Assembly (NCBI RefSeq): GCF_000311865.1
Contig: NZ_HE978582.1
Location: 247,971 to 311,970, forward strand
Direction of reading: 5' to 3'
DNA length: 64,000 nt
Origin: Peptoniphilus obesi ph1
GTDB taxonomy: Bacteria; Bacillota; Clostridia; Tissierellales; Peptoniphilaceae
Part shown: positions 8,109 to 18,133 of the stretch, piece by piece
Position numbering within the stretch: the stretch's first letter is position 1
Layout of the letters: each line of letters starts with the position of its first letter
Position numbers and translations under genes: made by a program
Notes under the pieces: model-generated
The model's input: the letters and a program-made list of their open reading frames with translations, nothing else
Databases searched by the model: none
Told to the model about the DNA's origin: nothing

Positions 8109-9874
8109 TTATTATCACTCCCTTCTATATCCATTTGCCAAATATTTGTCTTCTTATAAATATCAAAGAGTCGCTTATATATTCCATCTGCAAGGATTAA
8201 ATTTTCATGCTTACCTCTTTCTGCAATTTTTCCATCAGATATTACTAAAATTTGATTTGCATTCTCTATGGTATTTAACCTATGAGCAATCATGATAACT
8301 GTCTTATCTTTAACCAATTCAGACAAAGCTTCCTGCATAAGATATTCATTTTCAGAATCAGCAAAACTTGTTGCCTCGTCTAATACTAATATTGGTGCGT
8401 CCTTTAAAATCGCTCTTGCTATAGCAATACGTTGTTTCTCTCCTCCGGATAAATAAGTCCCTTTACCCAAAACAGTGTCATACCCATCAGGAAGTTTTAC
8501 AATAAAATCATGACATCTTGCTTTTTTACATGCTTTTATGACATCCTCTTTTGTAGAACCTGTCTTTGCCATAGCAACATTATTGAAGACTGTATCTGTG
8601 ATAAGATCACTGTCTTGAAAAACGAATGCTATCCTCTCCATTAAGGCGTTCATCGGAATATTTTTTATATTAACTCCACCAATTTTAATAGAGCCTTCTG
8701 AAGGATCGTAAAATCTGGGTATTAGCGTTCCAATGGTAGATTTGCCTGCTCCCGAATAGCCAACTAATGCTGTAACTTCTCCTTGTTTAGCACAGAAGCT
8801 TATATTCTTTAAAACCTCTTCATCTCCATAAGAAAAGCTTACATTCTCGAATTCAAGATCATGACCTTTTATCTCTTCCTCGATATTTTCAATTGCCAAT
8901 TCTTTTTGATCTATAATTTCGTAGATTCTCAAAACAACTTCATTTAGTAAATTCATTCCTTCTGCAAAATCTCTAAGTTTTAATGCAGGTACGCTAATGG
9001 CAGGTGCAAGAATCAAATAGAAAATAAAAACTGTAGCAAAATCCAAGTTATTATTTCGTGACATTAAAAGTATTCCTACTGGAACTATGAATGTAGCAAC
9101 AGATAAAATAAACATTCTAAATGAAACAAATCCCGGTCTTATCATTGATGTCATCGAACTTGTAAAGTCTCTATATTCTCCTACTGACTTTGAAAAAGTT
9201 TTAAATGATTTTGCTCCTGTTCCAAATATTTTCACTTCCGGCATACCATTAACGTATTCAGTAGTTGCTGAATTAATTTGATCCAAAATCGCAAAGTTCT
9301 TCTCAAGTCCACCCGACTTTATAATCTTTGCCATGATTGCAATCTGAATTCCTAAACCAACAAATATAATTAACAAAGTCGTAAGACCTAATATTAAATT
9401 TATCTTCAACATAACAATTATCATTGCTAAAATTAGTGCTAAAGTTGAAATTAAATTTGGTAATTGATGAGAAAAATATCCCTCAATTTGATTCATGTCC
9501 GATCCTAATACTTGCCTTATTTTTGACTTGTTGTCTCCGGTAAAAAAACCTAAAGGAAGATTCCCAATATGAAATAATATCTTCTTTTTTAAGTTAGCTA
9601 TTAAAACATATGAAAACTTATGGCATAAAATACCTCCAATGTAAGTTAAACAATATGACAATACCACTGCTGCAAGTCCATAGGTGCAGAACTGTATTGT
9701 ACTTTGTTCTAATTTTCCATATAAAAATAGAGATTTTATGACTTTGTATATCACCAAAATTGGACAAATACTTAATAGCATACCAAGACTAACAAATAAT
9801 ATCCCTCCTACAAGTTGTCCTTTTTTTATTTCACTGTAGGAAATAATATCTTTGATTGATTTCTTCTTTTTCAT
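8105..9874 (-). CDS. ABC half-transporter, permease-ATPase fusion (YbtP/IrtA-like partner)
   Basis: A 589-residue permease-ATPase fusion, partner of the next gene. Membrane segments lie in residues 20-310, followed by an ATPase with Walker A (GYSGAGKST), signature (LSGGEKQR) and Walker B (PILVLDEATSFAD). The D-loop differs slightly from its partner (TSFADSENEY against TSSLDPENEL), a common asymmetry in heterodimers. It is the first gene of the cargo operon. It is preceded by a GGAGG ribosome-binding site and a 14-bp dyad at 9895-9908 that is likely the operator of the adjacent TetR-family regulator. Confidence 0.83.
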   Translation of the reverse strand: MKKKKSIKDIISYSEIKKGQLVGGILFVSLGMLLSICPILVIYKVIKSLFLYGKLEQSTIQFCTYGLAAVVLSYCLTYIGGILCHKFSYVLIANLKKKILFHIGNLPLGFFTGDNKSKIRQVLGSDMNQIEGYFSHQLPNLISTLALILAMIIVMLKINLILGLTTLLIIFVGLGIQIAIMAKIIKSGGLEKNFAILDQINSATTEYVNGMPEVKIFGTGAKSFKTFSKSVGEYRDFTSSMTSMIRPGFVSFRMFILSVATFIVPVGILLMSRNNNLDFATVFIFYLILAPAISVPALKLRDFAEGMNLLNEVVLRIYEIIDQKELAIENIEEEIKGHDLEFENVSFSYGDEEVLKNISFCAKQGEVTALVGYSGAGKSTIGTLIPRFYDPSEGSIKIGGVNIKNIPMNALMERIAFVFQDSDLITDTVFNNVAMAKTGSTKEDVIKACKKARCHDFIVKLPDGYDTVLGKGTYLSGGEKQRIAIARAILKDAPILVLDEATSFADSENEYLMQEALSELVKDKTVIMIAHRLNTIENANQILVISDGKIAERGKHENLILADGIYKRLFDIYKKTNIWQMDIEGSDNK

Positions 9875-9894
9875 CTAAAACATACCTCCTTACC

Positions 9895-9908
9895 GAACGA
9901 GTTCGTTC
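9895..9908. promoter_or_regulatory. Candidate TetR-family operator
   Basis: A perfect 6-2-6 dyad, GAACGA-GT-TCGTTC, lies in the 107-bp gap between the tetR-like gene and the ABC operon, immediately before the ribosome-binding site. A matching half-site (GAACGA) sits just upstream of the regulator's own start near 10,620. This suggests repression of the transporter cargo and autoregulation. Confidence 0.55.
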
Positions 9909-9926
9909 ATTTGCCTTAAAACTAAT

Positions 9927-9957
9927 ACAAGGAAAACACCATTGATGTTTCCCTTGT
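9927..9957 (-). terminator. Hairpin between tetR-like gene and ABC operon
   Basis: A 12-bp stem with one mismatch (9927-9938 with 9946-9957) follows the regulator gene. The T tract is weak, so it may be an inefficient terminator or a leader structure of the transporter transcript. Confidence 0.4.
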
Positions 9958-9981
9958 AAAATACTTATATTTTATTTTTCT

Positions 9982-10620
9982 CTAATGAGGTCTTTGAAAT
10001 AGTTCGCTTATTATTCCAAAGGCTTCACTTGAATTTGTTTTGTTTTCTCCCTTAATAATATAGTCATTATATATTGTTCCAACAGCTCCGTATAAAATAA
10101 AAGCTGCAAAACTTCTCACATTTTCCCTGTTTATTCCCATACTATTTTCTATTTTTTTATTTTCAATTCCTTCAATTATAAACTCTGAATAGACATCTAT
10201 AAATTTTCCAATGTAATGAATCAATTCCCATAGCCTGTACGAGTTATCTGTAATTGAATTCTCTTTTGAAAAATTATATCTTGTTGTAAATTGACTGATA
10301 TCTTTTACTATGAGATCTCTTAAAATTTTTATTCTTTCTTCGTAATCTATTTCCTTATTTTGAAGTATATCCAACTTATTTTTTAGTTTTTCTTCAAAAT
10401 ATGTTTCCATACAAGCTAAAAATATATCTTCTTTAGACTTGAAATAATAATAAAACATTCCCGGAGCTCCATTTACTTCAGAAAGAATATCTCGCACTGA
10501 AACTTTTTCATAACCTTTCAACTCAAAAAGTTTAGATGCAACTTCTATCAATTCCTTCTTTCTCTCCTCCGGAGCTTTTGAAATTCTGTTTGACAAATCA
10601 TCACCCCTTTTGACCGACAT
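9982..10620 (-). CDS. TetR/AcrR-family transcriptional regulator of the transport cargo
   Basis: Up to 212 residues. The N-terminal helix-turn-helix is clear (ISKAPEERKKELIEVASKLF, then SVRDILSEV and PGMFYYYFKSKEDIF); the rest is the all-helical ligand domain. It lies between the serine recombinase and the ABC genes on the same strand and should control the cargo operon through the dyad at 9895-9908. A promoter TTGACT-N17-TAACAT can be read on the reverse strand just upstream. The start is uncertain: ATG at 10620, or TTG at 10596, which has a better AAAGGGGTG ribosome-binding site. Confidence 0.85.
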   Translation of the reverse strand: MSVKRGDDLSNRISKAPEERKKELIEVASKLFELKGYEKVSVRDILSEVNGAPGMFYYYFKSKEDIFLACMETYFEEKLKNKLDILQNKEIDYEERIKILRDLIVKDISQFTTRYNFSKENSITDNSYRLWELIHYIGKFIDVYSEFIIEGIENKKIENSMGINRENVRSFAAFILYGAVGTIYNDYIIKGENKTNSSEAFGIISELFQRPH

Positions 10621-10660
10621 TCGTTCTTTATTTATATGTTAGCACACTCTAACCGAAAAG

Positions 10661-12526
<1,866 letters not shown>

Positions 12527-12537
12527 TCAATAAAAAA

Positions 12538-12601
12538 AGAATTAAGAAGTACATATTTCACTAAAATAGTGATTAAGTGTTCTCCTTAATTCTATTACTC
12601 C
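12538..12601. other. Candidate attachment-site arm at the junction of inner element and ICE
   Basis: Reading traG towards its end, homology with VirD4 proteins stops after KLAAG, whose Gly codon lies at 12599-12601. The next 60 bases hold nested dyads: a 9-bp repeat (12538-12546 with 12585-12593) enclosing CACTA-AAA-TAGTG (12559-12571). Such dyads are typical of serine-recombinase attachment arms. A GA dinucleotide (reverse strand, 12600-12599) fits the expected crossover. The exact edge is inferred because the other junction is outside the window. Confidence 0.55.
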
Positions 12602-13600
12602 TGCTGCAAGTTTGTATTTCTTGTATTGTTTTACTGCGAAATGGTTTGGCTTTTCTTTTTCTAATGCTTCAAACATATAGTCTACTGCATTTTTAAAATT
12701 TTCATCTTCTTCTCTTACCTCACTTGCATCTATCATAGCAAGTAGAGTTGTAAAGTTCTGTTCTTCTTTAGGAGCTTCATACCAGATATATCCTATAAGT
12801 GCTGTGTAATAGAGTTTTTCAGCTTTCACCCAAAAATCCTCAGTTGATTTTTCTCCTTCTCCCTTAGTATTTGCAATTATTGTTTGTACTAATTTCAAAA
12901 TATCTTTTTCACTTTTCAAGTATGCAAAGGGATTATATCTCATGGATTTTTTAAAGTTTATTGTGTTTAGTATTTTTATCTCATATCCATTTCTTTCCAA
13001 CATTTTCCCACATTCCAAGACTAATGTTCCTTTTGGATCGGTTACTACATATGAAGAGTGCATTTGCATGAGATTTGGCTTTACAAAAAACCTTGTTTTA
13101 CCACTACCAGAACCTCCAATTACCAATACATTTTTATTTCTCGCATATTTTGGATTTTTAGGTCTATTGTTCATGGTAAGTCTTTCAGTTTGAGTTAATA
13201 GCACATTGTTTTCAAACTTCTTGTCAATGTATGGCTCAATGTCTTTTTCATTTCCCCATCTTGCCGACCCATATTCTCTGCCCTCTCTAAACTTTTTTGC
13301 ATTTTTCTTTTTCTGTATAAGGATTAACTTAATAACTACTGATAGAATTAGACTGGGTATCAGGTTTTTTATTTTTAATGATGGAATATATTTTAAAGTA
13401 TCTATTTGACTAAAAGCTACTAAAATTCTATCTATTATATCTCCTCCTACATAAGAGTTGACATGGCTTGCAAAGATATTTCCTATATAAAAAAATAAGA
13501 GGTAAGGAAGATTTTCTAATACAAATTTCTTCTTATCTCTTATCTTAAAAACATTTTTTATATCTTTTATTATTTCATTTAGTATTTTCGAATTAATCAC
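12542..13600 (-). pseudogene. VirD4/TraG-type coupling protein, truncated by insertion
   Basis: The N-terminal 334 residues are a normal ICE coupling protein: two membrane segments in the first 90 residues, Walker A (VIGGSGSGKTRFF), and the conserved SSYVVTDPKGTLV stretch. After KQYKKYKLAAG the sequence changes to 18 unrelated residues and a stop. Family members run to about 600 residues with a Walker B and further motifs that are missing here, so the product should be inactive. GTG at 13600 is the likely start (GGAGAGGAA upstream). It is the last ICE gene before the inner element, so the missing half is expected beyond the left edge of that element. Confidence 0.88.
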
Positions 13601-13629
13601 TTCCTCTCCATAAAAAAGAGTAGATTTCT

Positions 13630-13839
13630 CTACCCATTAGTATCTTTTTTATATCTTATTACTGGAACTTGTTTTATTTTTTTACCTATCTTTTTTCTTT
13701 CCAAGACAAACATCATATTTTCATTTCTTTTAAAATATCCTAAATCTTTATGATAGCTTATACCACACTTGCAATGTAGTAAGCCTATAAATTGTTGTTT
13801 CATCTTTCTTTTACATTTTGGGCAAATATTTTTCTTCAT
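13630..13839 (-). CDS. Small zinc-ribbon protein of the ICE
   Basis: A 69-residue basic protein with two CxxC-like pairs (CPKCKRKM and CKCGISY) that could form a zinc ribbon, followed by a Lys-rich tail. I do not recognise a named family. It lies between a decayed toxin gene and traG in the ICE. GTG at 13848 is an alternative start; neither start has a strong ribosome-binding site, so expression is uncertain. Confidence 0.5.
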   Translation of the reverse strand: MKKNICPKCKRKMKQQFIGLLHCKCGISYHKDLGYFKRNENMMFVLERKKIGKKIKQVPVIRYKKDTNG

Positions 13840-13848
13840 TTCATACAC

Positions 13849-13988
13849 TTATACTTTACTTTCAAAGGTAGCTTTTAGTTTCTTTCCTAATGCTTCTGCT
13901 CTCATTTTTTATCTATAGATAAGAGAAATTCTTCTACTGGATGTTTCCCTTCTTCTTTTTCATAGTATCCAACAATAAAGCTATTCAT
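13849..13988 (-). pseudogene. RelE/HigB-like (Gp49-type) toxin remnant, frameshifted and truncated
   Basis: From the ATG at 13988 the reverse strand encodes YYEKEEGKHPVEEFLLSIDKK, the recognisable N-terminus of the RelE/HigB (phage Gp49-like) toxin family. The frame then stops at 13902-13904 in a run of A residues. A one-base shift continues the family pattern (MRAEALGKKLKA) to a stop at 13849. Full toxins are about 110 residues and should pair with an HTH antitoxin; neither the rest nor the antitoxin is present. It looks like a decayed addiction module. Confidence 0.65.
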
Positions 13989-14027
13989 GCCTTCTCATCA
14001 TATATATTATATATCCAAGTGCTTTTA

Positions 14028-14519
14028 TTATAAACTTTGTTCCTGATGCTTATGTTTAACCTTATCTCTGTCAATAGTATCTTTGATTTTATCCTTGAAG
14101 TTATTAAGCCTTTCTATTACAGATTTCCTTTTTCTTGACTTATCTTTAGTAAATTTCTGGACTGTCTTTTTAAAAGCTTGTTCCATTACTTTTATATCTT
14201 TTGCTTGAAAAAAGATAATGTTGTTTCCATTTTCTAAATCTTTCTTTATAGAAAATTTCACCCCATATCTTTTTAATTCTTTTTTCAATGCTTTTAAGTC
14301 TATGTCATTTAATTCTAAGGTTTCTACTTTACCTTTTTTTACAAGATCTTTTACTTTTACTTTTTTAAATTTTTCTAAGGGTCTTGACTGTTCTGTCTGC
14401 GCTTTATGTTTATTTATTTCTAATATTTTCTTCATCAAATTTATAACTTGCTTGGCTGTTACTATACTTGCTTTTTTTACTATGGCTATTGTTCTGCTAT
14501 TTATATCATCATTTTGCAT
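14028..14519 (-). CDS. PcfB family protein (DUF3801), ICE conjugation
   Basis: A 163-residue basic protein. The central part (LNDIDLKALKKELKRYGVKF, then NNIIFFQAKDIKVMEQAFKK) is the conserved core of PcfB/DUF3801 proteins. PcfB of pCF10 belongs to the conjugation machinery and is thought to assist the relaxosome or coupling protein. The order RepA-like, DnaC-like, PcfB, TraG is the usual one in Tn1549/CTn-type ICEs. It begins nine bases after the DnaC-like gene. Confidence 0.82.
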   Translation of the reverse strand: MQNDDINSRTIAIVKKASIVTAKQVINLMKKILEINKHKAQTEQSRPLEKFKKVKVKDLVKKGKVETLELNDIDLKALKKELKRYGVKFSIKKDLENGNNIIFFQAKDIKVMEQAFKKTVQKFTKDKSRKRKSVIERLNNFKDKIKDTIDRDKVKHKHQEQSL

Positions 14520-14533
14520 TCACTCACCTACTT

Positions 14534-15391
14534 TCATTCTTTTTTTAATATTTCATAGGCTAATTTTGATTTCTCCTTCATTTTTTCTATTCTTCTATTT
14601 TCTCCTGTAAATATAATGGGACTGCATATTTCAAGTATCCTTGAGTAAATTCTTTTATCTTTTATAGTTTCAGGATTAGTTAAAGCTGATATATTTAAGT
14701 TTGTTGTTATAATCAATGGTTTCCCACTTCTATATCTACTATCTATTATGTTAAAGATATGCTCAGCTGCAAAATCTGTATCTCTTTCCATTCCAAAATC
14801 ATCAATAATTAATAGTTTCTTATGATTTAGGTTATCTATATACTTACTTTTATCAATCTCAAAGTTAGTCATATCATTTAAAATTACTGAAAAATTTGTC
14901 ATTTTGACTGATATTTCTTTTTCTAGTAAAGCATTTGCTATAGCACTTGCAAGATATGTTTTTCCACATCCCACATTCCCTGTGAGAATTAATCCTATAT
15001 TATTTTCATATATTTCATCAAATTTTTCCACATAGTTTTTTGCTACTTTTTCATGCTCACTATCTTTGTCCATATTTTTAAAATTCCAATTTAATAAGAT
15101 AGGATCAGAAAAACACTCTTTTTTTAAGTGTTCAATTTTTAAAAGCCTTTTATTTTCTTTTCTTTTTTCTTCCTCTAATTTTTGTCTTTCTTTTTTACAT
15201 TGACATAAAATACCAACTTTTTTTATTTCTCCAAAGAAGTCTATTTCTTTTTCAATTGGTGTTTTACATTTTGCACAATATTTTAATCCTGTTTCTTGAT
15301 CTATATAACTCCTATTTTCTTCATCTTTTGATGGACTATTTGTTTCTGCATTTTTTATTTTCTGTTCTAGGATTTCTTTTATTAATTCCAT
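14534..15391 (-). CDS. DnaC/IstB-like ATP-binding helicase loader of the ICE
   Basis: A 285-residue AAA+ ATPase. An N-terminal zinc-binding part (YCAKCKTPI, then CQCKKER) is followed by Walker A (LTGNVGCGKTYLA), Walker B (LLIIDDFGMERDT) and a sensor motif (LIITTNLN). This is the DnaC/DnaI-type loader that partners element-encoded initiators. An upstream ATG at 15430 exists, but the ATG at 15391 has an excellent AGGAGAGGAG ribosome-binding site and is chosen. It lies 14 bases downstream of the RepA-like gene. Confidence 0.87.
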   Translation of the reverse strand: MELIKEILEQKIKNAETNSPSKDEENRSYIDQETGLKYCAKCKTPIEKEIDFFGEIKKVGILCQCKKERQKLEEEKRKENKRLLKIEHLKKECFSDPILLNWNFKNMDKDSEHEKVAKNYVEKFDEIYENNIGLILTGNVGCGKTYLASAIANALLEKEISVKMTNFSVILNDMTNFEIDKSKYIDNLNHKKLLIIDDFGMERDTDFAAEHIFNIIDSRYRSGKPLIITTNLNISALTNPETIKDKRIYSRILEICSPIIFTGENRRIEKMKEKSKLAYEILKKE

Positions 15392-15405
15392 ATGCTCCTC
15401 TCCTA

Positions 15406-16383
15406 TCAAGTATTTAAAATTTCTCTCCATATATCCTCATCGTTACTATAGTCATAGTTTTCTCTTTTCTGATTTTCTCTCTTTATGACTTCTATGTTTC
15501 TAATATTTTCATCTGCATTGTATAAGAGAGTCAGTAGATAAGCATTAATGTTTCTAATATCCTTTGGAGCATTTTCTCTTAGGTATTTCAAAACATAGTC
15601 TATGTGTTTATAGTTAAGACTTAGAAATTTTTCTTTAAAATTTTCATTGGATATATGCCTCCCTCCTATTTTAATGTTTGTAAAGCTAGTTAAGGCTTTT
15701 ACAAGTACATTTATCATTACATCTACTTTCTTCTTTTCTTCTATTCTTACTTTTTCAAAGGTTTCATAAGATATATTCTTTTTTATAGTTTCTTTTAATT
15801 CTTCCTCCTCCAAAGTCTTTTTTGATTTTTCTCCTAGCTTTTCTAAGGGGGATATGGGGGTGGTATTATTAAAATCAGTATTATTAGTTTCAGTATTATT
15901 AATATTAGTATTATTAGAGTCCTCTTTTGAAACTTCTTGAGATTTATTTTCTAAACTTCCTGAAGTTTGTTTTTTAAACTTCTTGAGGTTTGCTTTTGAA
16001 ACTTCTGTAGTTTTATTATTTTCTGTGTAAATAAAGTTCTTTACATAAAGTAAATTTGGCTTTCCAAGTCCTAACCTCTTTTTTTCTAATAATCCTATTT
16101 CTTCAATTTCTTTCATTACTTTGACCGATTTATTTCTCCCCCAATTTAATACTTCCATAATTTCTTCTATGGTATAGATGATGTATACCTTGTTTTCTTC
16201 ATCTAACCATTTATTCTTAATTGACAAGCTCATTCTATCGAGTAGAATTCCATAAAGAATTTTTGCTTCTACGGATAGTTTTTTAAAATTTAAGTCGGTA
16301 AATAAAGTTTTGGGAATCCTAAAAAATGAATATTGTTCTGCTTCATTGCCATAATAGTATTCAAATTTAACTATTTCTTTCAT
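15406..16383 (-). CDS. RepA N-terminal domain replication initiator of the ICE
   Basis: A 325-residue protein starting with the RepA_N pattern (FEYYYGNEAEQYSFFRIPK, then LFTDLNFKKLSVEAKILYGILLDRM). It continues with a winged helix (MEVLNWGRNKSVKVMKEIEEIGLLEKKR), a Ser/Asn/Thr-rich linker around residues 140-180, and a C-terminal domain resembling the DUF6017-type ends of these initiators. It should bind the element's origin and recruit the DnaC-like protein encoded next. The ATG at 16383 (GGGGG ribosome-binding site) is preferred over 16404. Confidence 0.87.
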   Translation of the reverse strand: MKEIVKFEYYYGNEAEQYSFFRIPKTLFTDLNFKKLSVEAKILYGILLDRMSLSIKNKWLDEENKVYIIYTIEEIMEVLNWGRNKSVKVMKEIEEIGLLEKKRLGLGKPNLLYVKNFIYTENNKTTEVSKANLKKFKKQTSGSLENKSQEVSKEDSNNTNINNTETNNTDFNNTTPISPLEKLGEKSKKTLEEEELKETIKKNISYETFEKVRIEEKKKVDVMINVLVKALTSFTNIKIGGRHISNENFKEKFLSLNYKHIDYVLKYLRENAPKDIRNINAYLLTLLYNADENIRNIEVIKRENQKRENYDYSNDEDIWREILNT

Positions 16384-16469
16384 CATAACCCCCTTTCTTT
16401 TCATATAAAAAGAGATAGCTTTGATTTTGCTATCTCTTTTTCATCGTTTTAATCTATTTATTTTTATAT

Positions 16470-16760
16470 TTAAATTACTTTTATTCTTTCATTCACCCCT
16501 TCTATCACTTCTATAATAAAATATCCTAGCACTGGTAAACCATAAGGACTAAAAAGATATGCTATTATAATTGCCTCTATAGCAAGTGCTTTTTCTCCAT
16601 GATAAACAGATCCTAAAAATCCCATAATAGCAATAAATGAAATCAGTTTGAAAAATATTGTGCTGAGTCCTAATACAAACGTTAAAAATAGAGTGATGAT
16701 ACTTAACGCTATACTAATAGGAAACAATATGATTTTGAAAAAAACTCTAAATATTATCAT
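16470..16760 (-). CDS. CD1845-family small membrane protein of Tn1549/CTn-type ICEs
   Basis: A 96-residue protein that is almost wholly hydrophobic, with three predicted membrane segments (MIIFRVFFKIILFPISIALS, a middle segment, and LPVLGYFIIEVIEG). It matches the pattern of CD1845-family proteins, which sit upstream of the replication genes in this ICE group. Their function is unknown. It is the outermost recognisable ICE gene in the window. Confidence 0.7.
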   Translation of the reverse strand: MIIFRVFFKIILFPISIALSIITLFLTFVLGLSTIFFKLISFIAIMGFLGSVYHGEKALAIEAIIIAYLFSPYGLPVLGYFIIEVIEGVNERIKVI

Positions 16761-16803
16761 ATTCTCTTCAATCCTTATTACTTATGTTTTCTTTTCTTTT
16801 TTG

Positions 16804-17055
16804 TTAATTTAATAAAAAAGATGACAGACTTAATCCTAAATCATCTTGTTTAAAAGTTTTGTGGAAGCCTTTAAACTTTGATTTTAATGGATTTATTGTA
16901 TCTGTCATCATTATATCACTGTCCCCAGAGCCACTGTCTCCAATAATGGCGACAAGATCTCCTTTTTCCATTTCAAAGTTCACATTTGATAGAGCGTGTA
17001 CTTCTACTCCATTATTGTAAGTTTTTGTTAAATCTACTGTTTTTACAATATTCAT
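16804..17055 (-). pseudogene. ABC transporter ATPase stub, broken inside Walker A
   Basis: The first 45 residues are a typical LolD/MacB/BceA-type ATPase start (TVDLTKTYNNGVEVHALSNV, then VAIIGDSGSG). The expected GKST is replaced by GDSDIMM, followed by about 35 unrelated residues and a stop. The break at about 16,923 marks the ICE end. The gene lies downstream of a two-component system and keeps its own promoter, ribosome-binding site (GGAGGAC) and a direct repeat. The rest of the transporter, probably with a permease gene, should lie beyond the far end of the ICE. Confidence 0.85.
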
Positions 17056-17083
17056 ATTTAGTCCTCCTTATCTTTCTTAGATG

Positions 17084-17113
17084 ATATTAGACTTAAGTGA
17101 CTGGAAAGTGACT
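17084..17113 (-). promoter_or_regulatory. Promoter with OmpR-type direct repeat upstream of the ABC stub
   Basis: The octamer AAGTGACT occurs at 17095-17102 and again at 17106-17113, an 11-bp period typical of OmpR/PhoB-family response-regulator sites. On the reverse strand a -10-like TAATAT (17089-17084) follows at the right distance, and no good -35 is present, as expected for an activated promoter. It lies between the kinase gene terminator and the ATPase stub. Confidence 0.6.
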
Positions 17114-17147
17114 AGAAAAAAATGACTGTGCTTTATTTACACAGCCA
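17114..17147 (-). terminator. Terminator of the two-component operon
   Basis: TGACTGTG (17123-17130) pairs with CACAGCCA (17140-17147, one G-T pair). On the reverse strand the hairpin is followed by a run of seven T. It directly follows the histidine kinase gene. Confidence 0.75.
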
Positions 17148-17155
17148 TAATTAAA

Positions 17156-18133
17156 TCAGTTATAAAATCTCAGTTCAAAGGAATTTGATTTCTTCCCCTT
17201 ATGATATAAAAGCTCTCCATTTTGTCTTTCCATAACAGATTTTGCCATAGGAAGCCCAATCCCATAGCCTTTTGAATTTGGATCTATCTTATAAAAACGT
17301 TTAAAAACTTTTTCTAACATTTCACGATCCAAACCTTTAGAAAAATCTTCCACAAAAATACTTTTATATAGATTGGTTTCTTTAAGTTGGATTTCTATCT
17401 GTCTACCTTCTGTAGCTTCTATACCATTTTTCATCACATTGAAAAGTGCTTCATAGGTCCATTTCTTATCACATATAAGATTAAAATCATCTCCATAAAG
17501 AGAAATTTCAACATTATCATTAATAAAATAATCTTTTAGCTTTTGTATGATATCTTCAATTAATTCTCGAGCAGATATCCTGTCTTTTGTCATTTCTATT
17601 GTACCTGAATCAAGGGCTGCAAGTTTTAATAAAATGTCAGATAGATTGTAAAGTCTAAGAAGATTGTCCCTAAGTCTAGATATATATTCTTTTACCGATT
17701 CATCTTCTTCGTCTTCTAATAAGTCAAGTAATAATAGAGATCCGGTTAATGGAGTTTTTATTTGATGGGCAATATCTTCCGTATATTCCCTTAGAATTTC
17801 TTTATTTTTCTCAGCATTTTCAGCTATTCTCTTATTTTCTATAATAATTTTAATAATCTCATCTCTGAGTTTACCAAATTCATCGTCTATAATTTCATAA
17901 TTATCCGAGTCTATATCCAATAAATGGAGGAGGATAAATATATTATTAATCTTATCTTCTAGCTCTTTTTCTTTTTTATTTTCAATATTTCTAAGAATTA
18001 GAAATAAAATTACATTTATTAGTAGAAAACCTATGAGTGTTAGAATATCAAACCTTGGGTTTAGATAGACTACAAACAAAGACATTATCAAATTTAAAAT
18101 TAAGACAAGTAAAATATTTTTGTTTTTATTCAT
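17156..18133 (-). CDS. Sensor histidine kinase (BceS-like, short extracellular loop)
   Basis: A 325-residue kinase with two membrane helices (residues 7-24 and 30-48) separated by only a few residues. This is the intramembrane-sensing layout of kinases that work with antimicrobial-peptide ABC transporters. The dimerisation domain has the phospho-acceptor His123 (EDIAHQIKTPLTG). The ATPase domain shows the N box (NVMKNGIEA) and G boxes (SKGYGIGLPMAKSVMERQ). It overlaps the response regulator by eight bases. Its natural transporter target is the stub at 16,804-17,055. The BceS likeness is inferred from topology and context. Confidence 0.88.
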   Translation of the reverse strand: MNKNKNILLVLILNLIMSLFVVYLNPRFDILTLIGFLLINVILFLILRNIENKKEKELEDKINNIFILLHLLDIDSDNYEIIDDEFGKLRDEIIKIIIENKRIAENAEKNKEILREYTEDIAHQIKTPLTGSLLLLDLLEDEEDESVKEYISRLRDNLLRLYNLSDILLKLAALDSGTIEMTKDRISARELIEDIIQKLKDYFINDNVEISLYGDDFNLICDKKWTYEALFNVMKNGIEATEGRQIEIQLKETNLYKSIFVEDFSKGLDREMLEKVFKRFYKIDPNSKGYGIGLPMAKSVMERQNGELLYHKGKKSNSFELRFYN

